Below, in pieces: positions 6,856 to 16,181 of a DNA stretch of 64,000 nt (its first letter is position 1; each line of letters opens with the position of its first letter). A program made the translations under genes and the position numbers. Origin of the DNA: Phytohabitans aurantiacus (GTDB lineage Bacteria > Actinomycetota > Actinomycetes > Mycobacteriales > Micromonosporaceae); NCBI RefSeq assembly GCF_027923225.1, contig NZ_BSDI01000040.1:62001-126000 (forward strand), in the 5' to 3' direction. The notes under the pieces are model-generated. The model saw only the letters and a program-made list of their open reading frames with translations. It searched no databases and was not told the DNA's origin.

Positions 6856-8127
6856 GGGGGGCGGGGGGTCGGGGAGCGTGGTGCGGAGGTCGGCCGGGGC
6901 GTTTTGGCGGCGAGCCTGGGCGACGAACGGGAGCGCCAGCGCCGACAGCACGCCGGAGATGAGGTACGAGGCGGGATAGCCCCACACGTCGGCCACCCGC
7001 CCCAGCACGGGCTGCGCCGCGATACCGCCGCTCGACGACATCAGCGAGTCGAACGACAGGATCGTGGCGCGCTGCTGCGACGGGATCATCCCGTTGATGT
7101 ACGCCTGGCGCACGGGCGTGACGGCCGCGAACAGCAGCGCCCACACGACGATCAGTGCGATGACCGCCCAGAAGTTCGTGACCAGCCCGATGAGCAGTAC
7201 GGCCACCGCGGCGATCGCCTCGACGACCAGCAGGGCCGTGGTGCGGCGCGGGAAGATCCGGGCGACCTGCGGTGTGAGCAGCCCACCGAGGATCTGCGCG
7301 CCAGCGACGATGGCCGCCGCGAGACCGGCGATGCCGTACGCCTGCGGGTCGCCCCAGAGATCGAGCAGGTACGGCTGGAGCGCGTAGAAGACGTAGATGC
7401 TGACGCCACCGGTGAACGGCGCGGCCAGCATCAGGTACCGCACCGCCGGCACCCGCCATCCGTACCGTACCGAGTTGGCGGCGATGTTTCGCACCCTGTC
7501 AATCGGTCCGGTGCCGCCGATCGGCCCGGCGCCCCGGCTCGGCGTGAACCCTATGTCGCGCATCAGCACCAGAGCCACCACGAACATCACCAGCAGCACA
7601 CCCGCCCGGAGCACGAAAGGCACACCCAGGTTGGTGAGCTGCGCGATGTACCCGCCGGCCACCGAACCGGCGAGCATTCCCGTGCCGCTGATGACCTGTC
7701 CGCGCGCGAAGACCGACTCCAGCGGCCCGGTGTATCCGGTCGCGGTGAGCGCGTCGACCAGCCACGCCTCGACCGCGCCCGAAAAGAACGTGAAGCCGAG
7801 CCCCAGCAGCAGCGACACGACAGCCCACTGCCAGAACGGGCCGTTCACCTGCCAGAGCAGCACGTACAGCCCGGTGGACGCGGCCAGCGTGACCGTGCCG
7901 AGCAGGAAGGACGCTCGCCGCCCCCACACGTCGGCGACCACGCCCGTCGGTACCTCGAAAAGCACCATGCCGGCGGTGAAGAAGGCGTTGGCCGCGAACG
8001 CCTCCAGGTTCGACAGCCCGGCGTCAAGCAGGAAGATCGTGTTGATCCCCCAGATGAGCGACGCGGCCAGGGTGTTTCCCAGCTGGAGTGCGTAGTAGGT
8101 GTACCGGACCGACTTCGCGGTGGCGAT
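6847..8127 (-). CDS. MFS transporter, apparently with a non-standard ATC start
   Basis: A 12-helix major facilitator of about 426 residues. FEVPTGVVADVWGRRASF is the conserved loop between helices 2 and 3 (GxxaDrxGrR). The first ATG in frame (7968) lies inside helix 2, and the frame continues upstream through a convincing helix 1 (YYALQLGNTLAASLIWGINT...). No ATG, GTG, TTG or CTG occurs between that helix and an in-frame stop at 8173-8175. A clean ribosome site AGGAG lies 7 bases before ATC 8127-8125, so initiation at ATC is proposed. A sequence error is the alternative. The substrate is unknown; the C-terminus is Pro-rich. Confidence 0.8.
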   Translation of the reverse strand: MATAKSVRYTYYALQLGNTLAASLIWGINTIFLLDAGLSNLEAFAANAFFTAGMVLFEVPTGVVADVWGRRASFLLGTVTLAASTGLYVLLWQVNGPFWQWAVVSLLLGLGFTFFSGAVEAWLVDALTATGYTGPLESVFARGQVISGTGMLAGSVAGGYIAQLTNLGVPFVLRAGVLLVMFVVALVLMRDIGFTPSRGAGPIGGTGPIDRVRNIAANSVRYGWRVPAVRYLMLAAPFTGGVSIYVFYALQPYLLDLWGDPQAYGIAGLAAAIVAGAQILGGLLTPQVARIFPRRTTALLVVEAIAAVAVLLIGLVTNFWAVIALIVVWALLFAAVTPVRQAYINGMIPSQQRATILSFDSLMSSSGGIAAQPVLGRVADVWGYPASYLISGVLSALALPFVAQARRQNAPADLRTTLPDPPPPTP

Positions 8128-8312
8128 GACCGTTCTCCTCTCAGCTCCGGCGGCGCAGCGCCGCCTCCGCCATCATCACCCCGGCGTGGCCGCCGCGCGT
8201 CCACCCGTGGCCACTTGCCGCCATTGACGTGAAGAGGCCGCGCCGCCGTCTTCCCGCCAGCGGCCGACGCTGCCATCGTAGATCAACAATGTCGGCGCCC
8301 TGGGGAGGACGA

Positions 8313-11300
8313 ATGAGCCGTCCAGCGTGGTTGCGAGCCACGGTCGCGAGTGCCGTACTGGTGCTCGGGTTACCTGTTGTAGCGGCAGCACCCGCGTCGG
8401 CGGCGCCACCGCCACCCGACGTCGCGCCCTCTTACGGGGCATCCAAGCCGATCGGCGAGGTCACACTCGTGACCGGCGACGTGGTGACCGTGGGTGTCGA
8501 GCCGAACGGCGCGTTCAGCGCGGAAGTGACCGCGCCCGCGCCCCGGCCGAACGGCCGCGCGGTGGTGTATTCGACGGTGCGCGAGCACGACTCGCTGTAC
8601 GTGTACCCGTCCGACGCGATGGCGCCCGTCGACGAGGGCCGGCTGGACCGTCGCCTGTTCGACGTGGCGTATCTGGCGAGCAACGGGTACGCGGACAAGG
8701 CGTCGAAGACGCTGCCCGTGATCGTGCGGTACCCAGCGACCGCGCGTTCCGACCTGAGTCGCCGCGCGGACGACCTGCCCGCGAGCGCCCGCACCGCCAC
8801 GCTCGCCACCGTCAACGCCGCCGCCGTCGAGGTCGAGAAGCCGGAAGCCGAGAAGTTCTGGGCGTCGGCGCTTTCGGGAGTCGACAGCCTGTGGCTGGAC
8901 GGCCGGGTCAAGGCCGACCTCGCCGAGAGCGTGCCCATGATCGGCGCGCCCCAGGCGTGGGCGTCGGGGTACGACGGCTCGGGCGTGACCGTTGCCGTGC
9001 TGGACACCGGCGTCGACGAGAAGCATTCCGCGCTGGCCGGCAAGGTGGCGGCGACCCGCAGTTTCGTGCCGGGCCAGACGGTGCAGGACGGAAACGGCCA
9101 CGGCACCCACGTGGCGTCCACTGTGGCCGGTGTGGATGAGAAGTACAAGGGCGTCGCTCCGGGCGCCTCGCTGATCGTGGGCAAGGTGCTCGACAACGCC
9201 GGTAACGGCAGCGAGTCGCAGATCATCGCTGGCATGCAGTGGGCCGTGGACCAGGGCGCCGACGTGGTGAACATGAGCCTCGGCGGCTGCTGTACCGACG
9301 GCACCGACCCGATGAGCCAGGCGGTCAACAGACTGAGCGCGCAGTCAGGGGCGCTCTTCGTCATCGCCGCCGGCAACAACGGCGCCTACGGCAACCGCAC
9401 CATCGGTGCACCTGGTGTCGCGGCGTCCGCGCTCACCGTGGCAGCCGTCGACAAGCAGGACCGGACCGCTCCATTCTCCAGCCGTGGGCCCCGCTTCGGC
9501 GACTTCGGCCTCAAGCCGGACATCGCCGCGCCCGGCGTCGCCATCACCGCGGCGCGCGCCGACGGCACCGCGGCCGGGCCGGTGGTCGACGGGAAGTTCA
9601 CCACGATCTCCGGCACCTCGATGGCGTCGCCGCACGTGGCGGGCGCCGCCGCGATCCTGGCCCAGCGGCATCCAGACTGGACCGGATCACGCCTCAAAGA
9701 AGTCCTCATGAGCACCGCCAAGGACAACGGCGCGGACGTCTACGAGCAGGGCGCCGGGCGGGTCGATGTGGCGCGCTCCATCGGTCAGGGCGTGTACGCG
9801 ACCGGAAGCGTCGACTTCGGACGGATCGCGTACGACCAGGCGTCCCCGGTGACGCGGACGGTGACGTACACCAACGACACCGGCGAGCCGGTCACGCTCA
9901 GCCTTGAGTCGTCGGTCAGCGCGCGCACGGGACCCGCCCCGGCGGGTGCGCTGCGGCTCGATCGCACCACCGTCACCGTGCCGGCGCACGGCTCGGCCCC
10001 GGTGGTGGCCGCGTTCAACCCGGCCGGTGGCCCCGACACCTGGTACCAGGGCAAGATCCGGGCGCGTGCCAACGGTGTCGAGGTGACCACGGCGGTCGGT
10101 GCGTTCCGCGAGATGAAGAAGGTCGACCTCACCCTGCGGGTGATTCCGCCGGATGGCGCCAGCCAGCTCTTCTACGGCGGCTGGGTGCTGCTGCGGATCG
10201 ACGGGCGCGACGAGGTGCCGGTGTTGGGCGAGACCGCCGAGGTACCCGAGGTGAGCGGCGAAATCTACGCCGGCCGGTACGCGGTGCGCACGTTCGTCGA
10301 GTGGCGCGACGCCAGCGGTGCGCCGAACGCCGCGCTCGTCGCCGCACCCGACGTGGACGCGCGCAACGACACCACCGTCGTGCTCGACCTGCGCAAAGCC
10401 AAGCGGATCGGCGCGGACACGCCCCGCCCGACCGAGCGGTACGTGCACCAGTTCGGCTTCGAGAGCACCGTGGCGGGTGGTTGGGCTCGCGCCCGCGTCG
10501 AAATCCGCATGTACGGTGCCATGACACTGTGGACACTGCCGACCGTCAAACCCAAAGTCGGCTCCTTCTACGCGTACAGCCAACAGGTCCACATCACGCC
10601 CCGGCTGTCCATGCGGATCGCCGGCCGGCACACCACGCTCGACGCCCGGTACCAGACGCCGAACGCCGCGGTCAGCGACGACAAGATCCTGCGGTTCGAC
10701 GGGCGGCACACTCTCCCAGTCGTGTACGCCGGACGCGGCACCCCGGAAGACATCGCCGGGCTGGACCTGCGTGGCAAGCTGGCGCTTCTCGACCTCTCCG
10801 ACATCTGCGGGTTCACCTGCACCGACTACGGCACCGCCAGGGTGCGCGCGGTCGCCGCGGCTGGAGCGGCTGGTGTCGCCGGCTTCGGCTCGGCGGGGCG
10901 TGGTTTCCTCGACCCCGACCCGTACGCGGCCCGACCGACCTGGCCCGCGCATCCCGTGCCCACCGTGAGCCTGGCGGCCGAACAGGGCCGGGCGTTGCAG
11001 GACGCGCTGACCCGCGGCCCCGTCAGCGTGGACATCACCGGCTCGGTGGACCCCGAGTACGTGTACGCGCTGACGTACCCGTGGGAGGGCCGTATTCCCA
11101 AGTCGTTGAGCGGTCGCGTCGCCGGCGACGAGCTGTACCGGATCGACAACCGCATCCACGCCGACGGGCCCGCCAAGGCCACCTTGAGCTGGAGCGCCAG
11201 CCTTCCCGAACTCAGCTATCCGAAGCGGGTCGGCAACGGCAACGACCTGCCGGTGCGGGCGCCCAGCGAAATCACCACCTACTACGGGCCCGTCAGCCGG

Positions 11301-12251
11301 AACGTTGGCTGGTTCCACGGCGCGATGGTGTCGTACGACGCGGCGCCCGGGATCGTCCGGCCGGGCGGCTGGGCGGACACCAAGATCGAAGAATTCACCC
11401 GACCCGGGCACCGTGTGGAGGAGTGGGGCGAGCATCCGCTGGTGCCAAACACCAGCCAGTACACGTCGAGCACCGCCGACTACTTCACCCGCACCTGCCT
11501 GTCGTGCCGCAACGGTGACATGTTCAACCCTGTACACGTGCTCGACAACGACGGCCTGGGCAGCGGCTACCAGGCATACGACATCTCCAACGGGTACTAC
11601 GGCGACGAGCAGACCGAACTGCGCCTGTACCGTGACGGCGTCGAGGTGCCGCGCCAGCAGGGCCTCGTCTGGATCGCGCCGCCGTGGTTCGCTTACGTCA
11701 ACGCGTACTTCATGCTCCCGCCCGAGCGAGCGAACTACCGGCTGACCGAGCGGCACCCGACGCTGGCAGGCGCGCAGCGCTGGGCGCGAACCGTCGAGAC
11801 AGAGTGGACGTTCACCTCAGAGCGACCAAAGAGCGGCTACACGTCGACCGCGGACGGCGCGAACTGCATGGGCTGGTACATGACGTGGCCCAGGCCGAAC
11901 GACGTCTGCCAGGCCACGAGCCAGCTCTTCGTGGGGTACGACCTGGGGCTGAGCCTGGACAACACGTTGCGGGCGGGCAAGGCCCACCGGATCACGCTGA
12001 GCGCCGCACACAGCCCATTCCTGAAGCCGGCGCCGAAGGTGAGCAAGCTGGAGCTGTGGACCAGCGTCGATGATGGAGCACATTGGACACAGGTCCGGAC
12101 GGCACCGGTGGGCGGTGGCCAGTACACGGCGACGGTGAGGCATCCGGCGCTGACCGACACGACGGGTGCCGTGAGCCTGCGCGTACGCGCGGTCGACGCC
12201 GCCGGCAACACGGTCACCCAAACAGTCCACCGCGCCTACGGCCTGACCTGA
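8313..12251 (+). CDS. Large secreted S8 subtilisin-family serine peptidase
   Basis: A 1312-residue exported protease. A signal peptide (about residues 1-32, ending ASA) is followed by a prodomain (GEVTLVTGDVVTV...) and the peptidase domain. The catalytic triad is D231 (VAVLDTGVD), H263 (GNGHGTHVAS) and S436 (GTSMASPHVAG). A PA-like insert (LRGKLALLDLSDICGFTC) lies near residue 830. The long C-terminal half has beta-sandwich-like modules with CxxC pairs. It probably degrades extracellular proteins. ATG 8313 is chosen because GGAGGACGA precedes it at proper spacing; an upstream ATG at 8289 would add a non-signal extension. The 3' end overlaps the convergent aminotransferase gene by 16 bases. 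Confidence 0.93.
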   Translation: MSRPAWLRATVASAVLVLGLPVVAAAPASAAPPPPDVAPSYGASKPIGEVTLVTGDVVTVGVEPNGAFSAEVTAPAPRPNGRAVVYSTVREHDSLYVYPSDAMAPVDEGRLDRRLFDVAYLASNGYADKASKTLPVIVRYPATARSDLSRRADDLPASARTATLATVNAAAVEVEKPEAEKFWASALSGVDSLWLDGRVKADLAESVPMIGAPQAWASGYDGSGVTVAVLDTGVDEKHSALAGKVAATRSFVPGQTVQDGNGHGTHVASTVAGVDEKYKGVAPGASLIVGKVLDNAGNGSESQIIAGMQWAVDQGADVVNMSLGGCCTDGTDPMSQAVNRLSAQSGALFVIAAGNNGAYGNRTIGAPGVAASALTVAAVDKQDRTAPFSSRGPRFGDFGLKPDIAAPGVAITAARADGTAAGPVVDGKFTTISGTSMASPHVAGAAAILAQRHPDWTGSRLKEVLMSTAKDNGADVYEQGAGRVDVARSIGQGVYATGSVDFGRIAYDQASPVTRTVTYTNDTGEPVTLSLESSVSARTGPAPAGALRLDRTTVTVPAHGSAPVVAAFNPAGGPDTWYQGKIRARANGVEVTTAVGAFREMKKVDLTLRVIPPDGASQLFYGGWVLLRIDGRDEVPVLGETAEVPEVSGEIYAGRYAVRTFVEWRDASGAPNAALVAAPDVDARNDTTVVLDLRKAKRIGADTPRPTERYVHQFGFESTVAGGWARARVEIRMYGAMTLWTLPTVKPKVGSFYAYSQQVHITPRLSMRIAGRHTTLDARYQTPNAAVSDDKILRFDGRHTLPVVYAGRGTPEDIAGLDLRGKLALLDLSDICGFTCTDYGTARVRAVAAAGAAGVAGFGSAGRGFLDPDPYAARPTWPAHPVPTVSLAAEQGRALQDALTRGPVSVDITGSVDPEYVYALTYPWEGRIPKSLSGRVAGDELYRIDNRIHADGPAKATLSWSASLPELSYPKRVGNGNDLPVRAPSEITTYYGPVSRNVGWFHGAMVSYDAAPGIVRPGGWADTKIEEFTRPGHRVEEWGEHPLVPNTSQYTSSTADYFTRTCLSCRNGDMFNPVHVLDNDGLGSGYQAYDISNGYYGDEQTELRLYRDGVEVPRQQGLVWIAPPWFAYVNAYFMLPPERANYRLTERHPTLAGAQRWARTVETEWTFTSERPKSGYTSTADGANCMGWYMTWPRPNDVCQATSQLFVGYDLGLSLDNTLRAGKAHRITLSAAHSPFLKPAPKVSKLELWTSVDDGAHWTQVRTAPVGGGQYTATVRHPALTDTTGAVSLRVRAVDAAGNTVTQTVHRAYGLT

Positions 12252-13381
12252 TCTGCCCCGATCTTGAGGGAGCCGCCGAAGCGGTGGGCGGCTTCCTCAA
12301 GGTCGGTCGGGCCGTACATCGAGAAGGACACGCGTAGGTGCCGCGTGCCGCCACCGTCCACATGGAAGCGTTCGCCGGTCGACATCCCGACGCCCCGCTC
12401 CAGAGCGCGCCGCGCCACCGCCGCCGCGTCCGGTACTCCCAGCCACAGAAACCACCCACCCGCCGGCACCGTGAACTCGACGCCGGGCGCCGCCGCGCGC
12501 AGCGCACCAACAAGCGCGTCCCTGCGCAGCCGGTACGCCTCACGGAGCGCGGACACGTGCGCCTCGTACCTGCCCGTAGTGGCGAACTGAGCCAGCGCCA
12601 TCGCCGACGTGTGGTTGACGCAGCCTCCACTGTCGACGTACCCGCGGCCGGCGAGACGCCGCACGAATCCCGCCTCCGCCGAGAGGTAGCCGAGCCGGAG
12701 GCCAGGCGCGATCGTCTTGGCGAAGGAGCCGAGCCGCACCACGCCCGCCGAGGCGAGACTCCACAACGATGGTGGGGCCGGGCCGTCGTACGCCAGCTCG
12801 CGGTACGTGTCGTCCTCGACGATCGTCACGCCGTCGAGAGCGTCGACCAGCTCACGCCGGCGAGGCACCGGCATCGAGGCGCCTGACGGATTGTTGAACG
12901 TCGCCACCGTGTACAGCATGGGCACCCGTCGTCCGGCGGCGCGCAGGTCGCCGACGAGCCGCGCGGTGGCCGCGGGGTCGATGCCCTGCGCGTCGGTGGG
13001 TGCGGCACGCAGCTCGACGCCGCGGTCGGTGAGGATGCGCAGCGCCAGGTGGTACGTGGGCGAGTCGACCAGTACGACGTCGCCGGGTCGGGTCAGGACG
13101 GTGGAGACAAGTTCGAGGCCCTGTGAGGCGCCGGCTGTCACGAAGAGTTCGTCCGGTGAGGGCGCCCGGCCGTCGATCGCGCCGATGTGGACGGTCAGCC
13201 ACTCGATCAGTGGACCGGGCCCGTTGGCGTACCCGTAGGTGAGCGCCGTCCACCCGGCGGCGCGTATCGCTTCCGATGTGGACTCCGCCCACGCCTCGAC
13301 TGGGAGCAGGGTGGGGTCGGGGTGGCCCCAACCGAGGTCGAGCACCCCTTCGGCCCCGGTGTACTGGATCACGGGCAGCAT
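12236..13381 (-). CDS. PLP-dependent aminotransferase (class I/II, fold type I)
   Basis: A 381-residue soluble enzyme resembling the aminotransferase half of MocR-type proteins and 2-aminoadipate/aromatic aminotransferases, without a DNA-binding domain. GSFAKTIAPGLRLGYL near residue 230 holds the PLP-binding lysine. TAGASQGLELVSTVL is the cofactor-phosphate loop, and FNNPSGASM and VEDDTYRELAY carry the pyridine-ring Asn and Asp/Tyr. The donor amino acid cannot be assigned. It is transcribed divergently from the GH26-like gene and convergent with the subtilase. Confidence 0.88.
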   Translation of the reverse strand: MLPVIQYTGAEGVLDLGWGHPDPTLLPVEAWAESTSEAIRAAGWTALTYGYANGPGPLIEWLTVHIGAIDGRAPSPDELFVTAGASQGLELVSTVLTRPGDVVLVDSPTYHLALRILTDRGVELRAAPTDAQGIDPAATARLVGDLRAAGRRVPMLYTVATFNNPSGASMPVPRRRELVDALDGVTIVEDDTYRELAYDGPAPPSLWSLASAGVVRLGSFAKTIAPGLRLGYLSAEAGFVRRLAGRGYVDSGGCVNHTSAMALAQFATTGRYEAHVSALREAYRLRRDALVGALRAAAPGVEFTVPAGGWFLWLGVPDAAAVARRALERGVGMSTGERFHVDGGGTRHLRVSFSMYGPTDLEEAAHRFGGSLKIGADQVRP

Positions 13382-13488
13382 AAGACATTGTGACCTATTT
13401 CACCGAGCCGCTGACCGGTGACTCAGGGAGACCGATGTGACTGATGTGCCCGATCTGACCACTACGCGTGGGAGATTCGTAAACGCCG

Positions 13489-13502
13489 AGTAATCGATTA
13501 CT
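13489..13502. promoter_or_regulatory. 14-bp perfect palindrome, candidate LacI-type operator
   Basis: AGTAATCGATTACT is a perfect palindrome with a central CG, the layout of LacI-family operators. It is the most AT-rich stretch in the 189-base gap between the divergent aminotransferase and GH26-like genes and lies 69 bases before the GH26-like start. No LacI regulator is encoded in the window. Confidence 0.45.
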
Positions 13503-13570
13503 TACTGTGACAGGTCGCTTGCTCTGGTGGTCTGGTGTTGCCCGCCGTGTGATCCATACGGTCCACGCCC

Positions 13571-14611
13571 ATGGCGTCATTCCCCCGTTTCGTCCGGCCG
13601 GTGCTGGTCCTCGCGACCGCTGCGGTCTGTGCGGCCGTACCCCTGACCACCCACGCGGCCACCGCCTCCTGCACCGTCGACGACAAGCTCGTCAACTCGT
13701 GCCGGCCATGGCTCGGAGCCCGCGCCAACGACTATCCGGACGTGTCGTCGGACCAGAAGGTCCAGCTCGAATTCCACGAGAAGCGGATCGGCCGGCAGGT
13801 CGACATCGTGCACACGTTCGCTCCGGTCGGGAAGCTGCCGCTGTCGAGCTCCAGCGACAAGTACTTCGCGCTGCGCGCCGACACCTACCTGTACCAGAAC
13901 TGGAAGCCGGTCAGCCGGTGGAAGGACGCCGGCGGTGGCAACGCGAAGGTGAACGCGTTCATCGACAAGGCGGCCGACGCCATCAAGTCGCTGGGCGGCA
14001 AGAAGATTTTCCTGACCCTGCACCACGAGCCCGAAAACGACGTGACGTCGGCCGGTTCGTGTGACACGAAGTCGAGCGCGTCTGGCGGCACCGCGGCCGA
14101 GTACCGGCAGATGTGGAAGAACGTCCGCACGCGGTTCGACGCCAAGGGTGTCGACAACGTCGTGTGGGTGATGGACTACATGAACTACAAGCGCTGGGAC
14201 TGCCTGGTTCCGCAGGTCTACCCGGGCGACGCCTATGTGGACTGGATCATGTTCAACGGCTACGGCTCGGGCAGCAAAGCCAACTTCGTCACCGACGTCG
14301 ACCGGTTCTACAAGCTGCTCACCTCGCTGTCCACAGCGGACCGGAACCTCGTCTCGAAGCCCTGGGGCATCGTGGAGTGGGGCGTGCATGACGCACCCCA
14401 GTCGACGGCGATCGCCTACTACGGGCAGGCCGCGGCCGCGCTGGCGACCGACCGGTTCCCGCGACTCAAGGCGTACATGATCTTCGACTCGCCGGGAACC
14501 CACGACCAGGGCGGCCTGCGGATCCGGTACGACGACAAGGGCCGCTCCGACACGGCCGAGCAGGATGCCTACCGGAAGTTCGCCAACTCGGAGGCGTTTG
14601 CGCAAGGCTGA
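13571..14611 (+). CDS. Secreted GH26-like glycoside hydrolase
   Basis: A 346-residue protein with a signal peptide (residues 1 to about 30, ending THAATA). The mature part reads as a (beta/alpha)8 glycosidase of the GH26 type: HHEPEN (H151-N156) carries the probable acid/base E153, and GIVEWGVHD carries the probable nucleophile E269. GH26 enzymes are mostly beta-mannanases and related endo-glucanases acting on plant polysaccharide. The family call is by motif only. No carbohydrate-binding module is attached. The SDR gene starts 5 bases after the stop. Confidence 0.78.
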   Translation: MASFPRFVRPVLVLATAAVCAAVPLTTHAATASCTVDDKLVNSCRPWLGARANDYPDVSSDQKVQLEFHEKRIGRQVDIVHTFAPVGKLPLSSSSDKYFALRADTYLYQNWKPVSRWKDAGGGNAKVNAFIDKAADAIKSLGGKKIFLTLHHEPENDVTSAGSCDTKSSASGGTAAEYRQMWKNVRTRFDAKGVDNVVWVMDYMNYKRWDCLVPQVYPGDAYVDWIMFNGYGSGSKANFVTDVDRFYKLLTSLSTADRNLVSKPWGIVEWGVHDAPQSTAIAYYGQAAAALATDRFPRLKAYMIFDSPGTHDQGGLRIRYDDKGRSDTAEQDAYRKFANSEAFAQG

Positions 14612-14616
14612 ACCAC

Positions 14617-15375
14617 ATGGCGCGTTCCTATGTGGTGACCGGAGGCGGCCGGGGTATCGGCCGTGCGATCGTCGAGCGGCTGCTGGGCACCGAAGACACC
14701 GTGGTGGCGATCGAACTCGATCCGGCGGTGCTCGCCTCGGTTCCCGAGCGGGTGATTCCGGTGACCGGCGACGCAAGCGACGAAGCGGTGACAGAGCGGG
14801 CGGCCGACCTCGCGGAGGCGGCCGCCCCGCTCGCGGGTTGGGTCAACAACGCGGCCACGTTCCGCGACGCCTGGCTCCACGAGACGCCCGCCAGCGAGGC
14901 GCTGAGCCTCGTGGATCGCAATCTCGCTCCGGTACTGGCGGGCTGCGCCACCGCGATCCGGCGGTTTCGTGACGCCGGCACCGGAGGCGCCATCGTCAAC
15001 ATCTCGTCACACCAGGCCCAACGGGCGGTCCGCGGCGCGATGGCGTACGCGACCGCGAAGGCGGCCACCGAGGGGCTCACCCGGGCGCTGGCCGTCGACT
15101 ACGGCCCGGACGGCATCCGGGTCAACGCGGTGGCGCTCGGCTCGATCGCGACCGAGCGGTACGCGGACTATCTCGCCGCTCAGGAGCCCGACGAGGTGGC
15201 GCGGATCGGCGCGGAGATGGGCCGGCTGCACCCGCTCGGCCGGGTGGGGCGCATCGACGAGGTGGCCGCCGCCGTCGCGTACCTGCTGTCGGGTGAGGCG
15301 AGCTTCGTCAACGGCGCGGTGGTGCCGGTCGACGGCGGCCGGTCGGCACAGGGCCGCGACCCTGAGGAAGCCTGA
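14617..15375 (+). CDS. SDR-family oxidoreductase
   Basis: A 252-residue classical short-chain dehydrogenase/reductase. VTGGGRGIGRAIVE near the N-terminus binds NAD(P), NNA is the structural motif, and NISSH...YATAK supply the catalytic Ser, Tyr and Lys. FVNGAVVPVDGG at the C-terminus is typical of FabG-like members. ELD near residue 35 (acidic after the second strand) suggests NAD(H). The substrate is unknown. The close spacing to the GH26-like gene suggests co-transcription. Confidence 0.9.
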   Translation: MARSYVVTGGGRGIGRAIVERLLGTEDTVVAIELDPAVLASVPERVIPVTGDASDEAVTERAADLAEAAAPLAGWVNNAATFRDAWLHETPASEALSLVDRNLAPVLAGCATAIRRFRDAGTGGAIVNISSHQAQRAVRGAMAYATAKAATEGLTRALAVDYGPDGIRVNAVALGSIATERYADYLAAQEPDEVARIGAEMGRLHPLGRVGRIDEVAAAVAYLLSGEASFVNGAVVPVDGGRSAQGRDPEEA

Positions 15376-15400
15376 CGGCGCGACCCCAAAGAAGCGTGAT

Positions 15401-15676
15401 TCACACGTCGACCGGGCCGCCCGTGCGCCAGTACAGGCCACCCTCGCGGCTCATCAGACCCTCGTCGATGAGGTATCGGCGCAGCGCCACCCAGTCCGTC
15501 TCGTAGAACGCGCGCAGCACCGCGTCGACCTCGCGCTCGGGTAACTTGACTCCCGGCTCGAACGCGCGTGCGATGTGCTCCAACAGCACCCGCCGCTTGC
15601 CCGCCTTGGCCGGTATCGACACGAGCCGCCCGTCTCGCAGGAACGTACGCAGCACCTTCTCCTGATCCGCGTCCAC
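15401..15676 (-). CDS. DUF2087-domain protein
   Basis: A 91-residue protein matching the DUF2087 pattern (LRTFLRDGRLVSIPAKAGKRRVLLEHIARAFEPG, then LPEREVDAVLRAFYETDWVALRRYLID, then GLMSREGGLYWR). The domain is often fused to small regulators and probably has a helix-turn-helix-like fold. It starts at GTG 15676, 20 bases after the last Mce-associated gene on the same strand, so it may be read as the tail of that operon, although its function looks unrelated. Confidence 0.8.
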   Translation of the reverse strand: MDADQEKVLRTFLRDGRLVSIPAKAGKRRVLLEHIARAFEPGVKLPEREVDAVLRAFYETDWVALRRYLIDEGLMSREGGLYWRTGGPVDV

Positions 15677-15696
15677 CGTTCCACGCTACCGCCAAC

Positions 15697-16170
15697 TCAG
15701 ATGGCGGCGGCCTGAGATACCTTCCACTCGCCGTCGACCGGCACCATCGTGAGCACCACTCGGTTCTGGTCGACCTTCTCGCCGGACGTGTTCACGTTGC
15801 GCCGGTACTGGTTGAGATAGAGCAGCAGTTCGACCTTGTCGCTGCCGGCGCTGACGACACCCGTCGACGACACTTCGGCCAGGACGACCGCCTGCTCCGT
15901 CGTGGCGGTCTTTTTGAGCGCGGCTGTCGTCTCGGCGTACTCGTCGGCGAATGTGCCGGTGACGAAGAGCTTCCCGTTGGCCACGCTCGCGTCGAACGTG
16001 CGGTAGTCGTACGAGAAGATCGCCTTGGCCGCGGCGGGCGCGGCGGCGAGCGACTGCCGGACCGCCGCGGACTTGCCGTCGGCGCGGTGGTGCCCGATCC
16101 AGCCGGCGACCGCGATACCCGCGGCGAGCACGGCGGCTACGGCGAGCGCGGGAACGATGCGAACGCGCAC
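15697..16170 (-). CDS. Mce-associated membrane protein 2
   Basis: A 157-residue protein with one N-terminal membrane helix (about residues 6-26) and a small extracytoplasmic domain of the Mas/NTF2-like type (YRTFDASVANGKLFVTGTFADEY ... in part). These proteins accompany actinobacterial mce operons and are thought to stabilise or assist the lipid importer. The start is GTG 16170, set by a strong AAGGAGGGA ribosome site 4 bases upstream. It is the last clear gene of the operon. Confidence 0.85.
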   Translation of the reverse strand: MRVRIVPALAVAAVLAAGIAVAGWIGHHRADGKSAAVRQSLAAAPAAAKAIFSYDYRTFDASVANGKLFVTGTFADEYAETTAALKKTATTEQAVVLAEVSSTGVVSAGSDKVELLLYLNQYRRNVNTSGEKVDQNRVVLTMVPVDGEWKVSQAAAI

Positions 16171-16181
16171 GGTGTCCCTCC

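Noticed and set aside
9687..11756. 689-codon open frame antisense to the subtilase gene
   Set aside because: It mirrors the high-G+C codon pattern of the real gene, has no recognisable domain and would fully overlap a gene with a clear catalytic triad.
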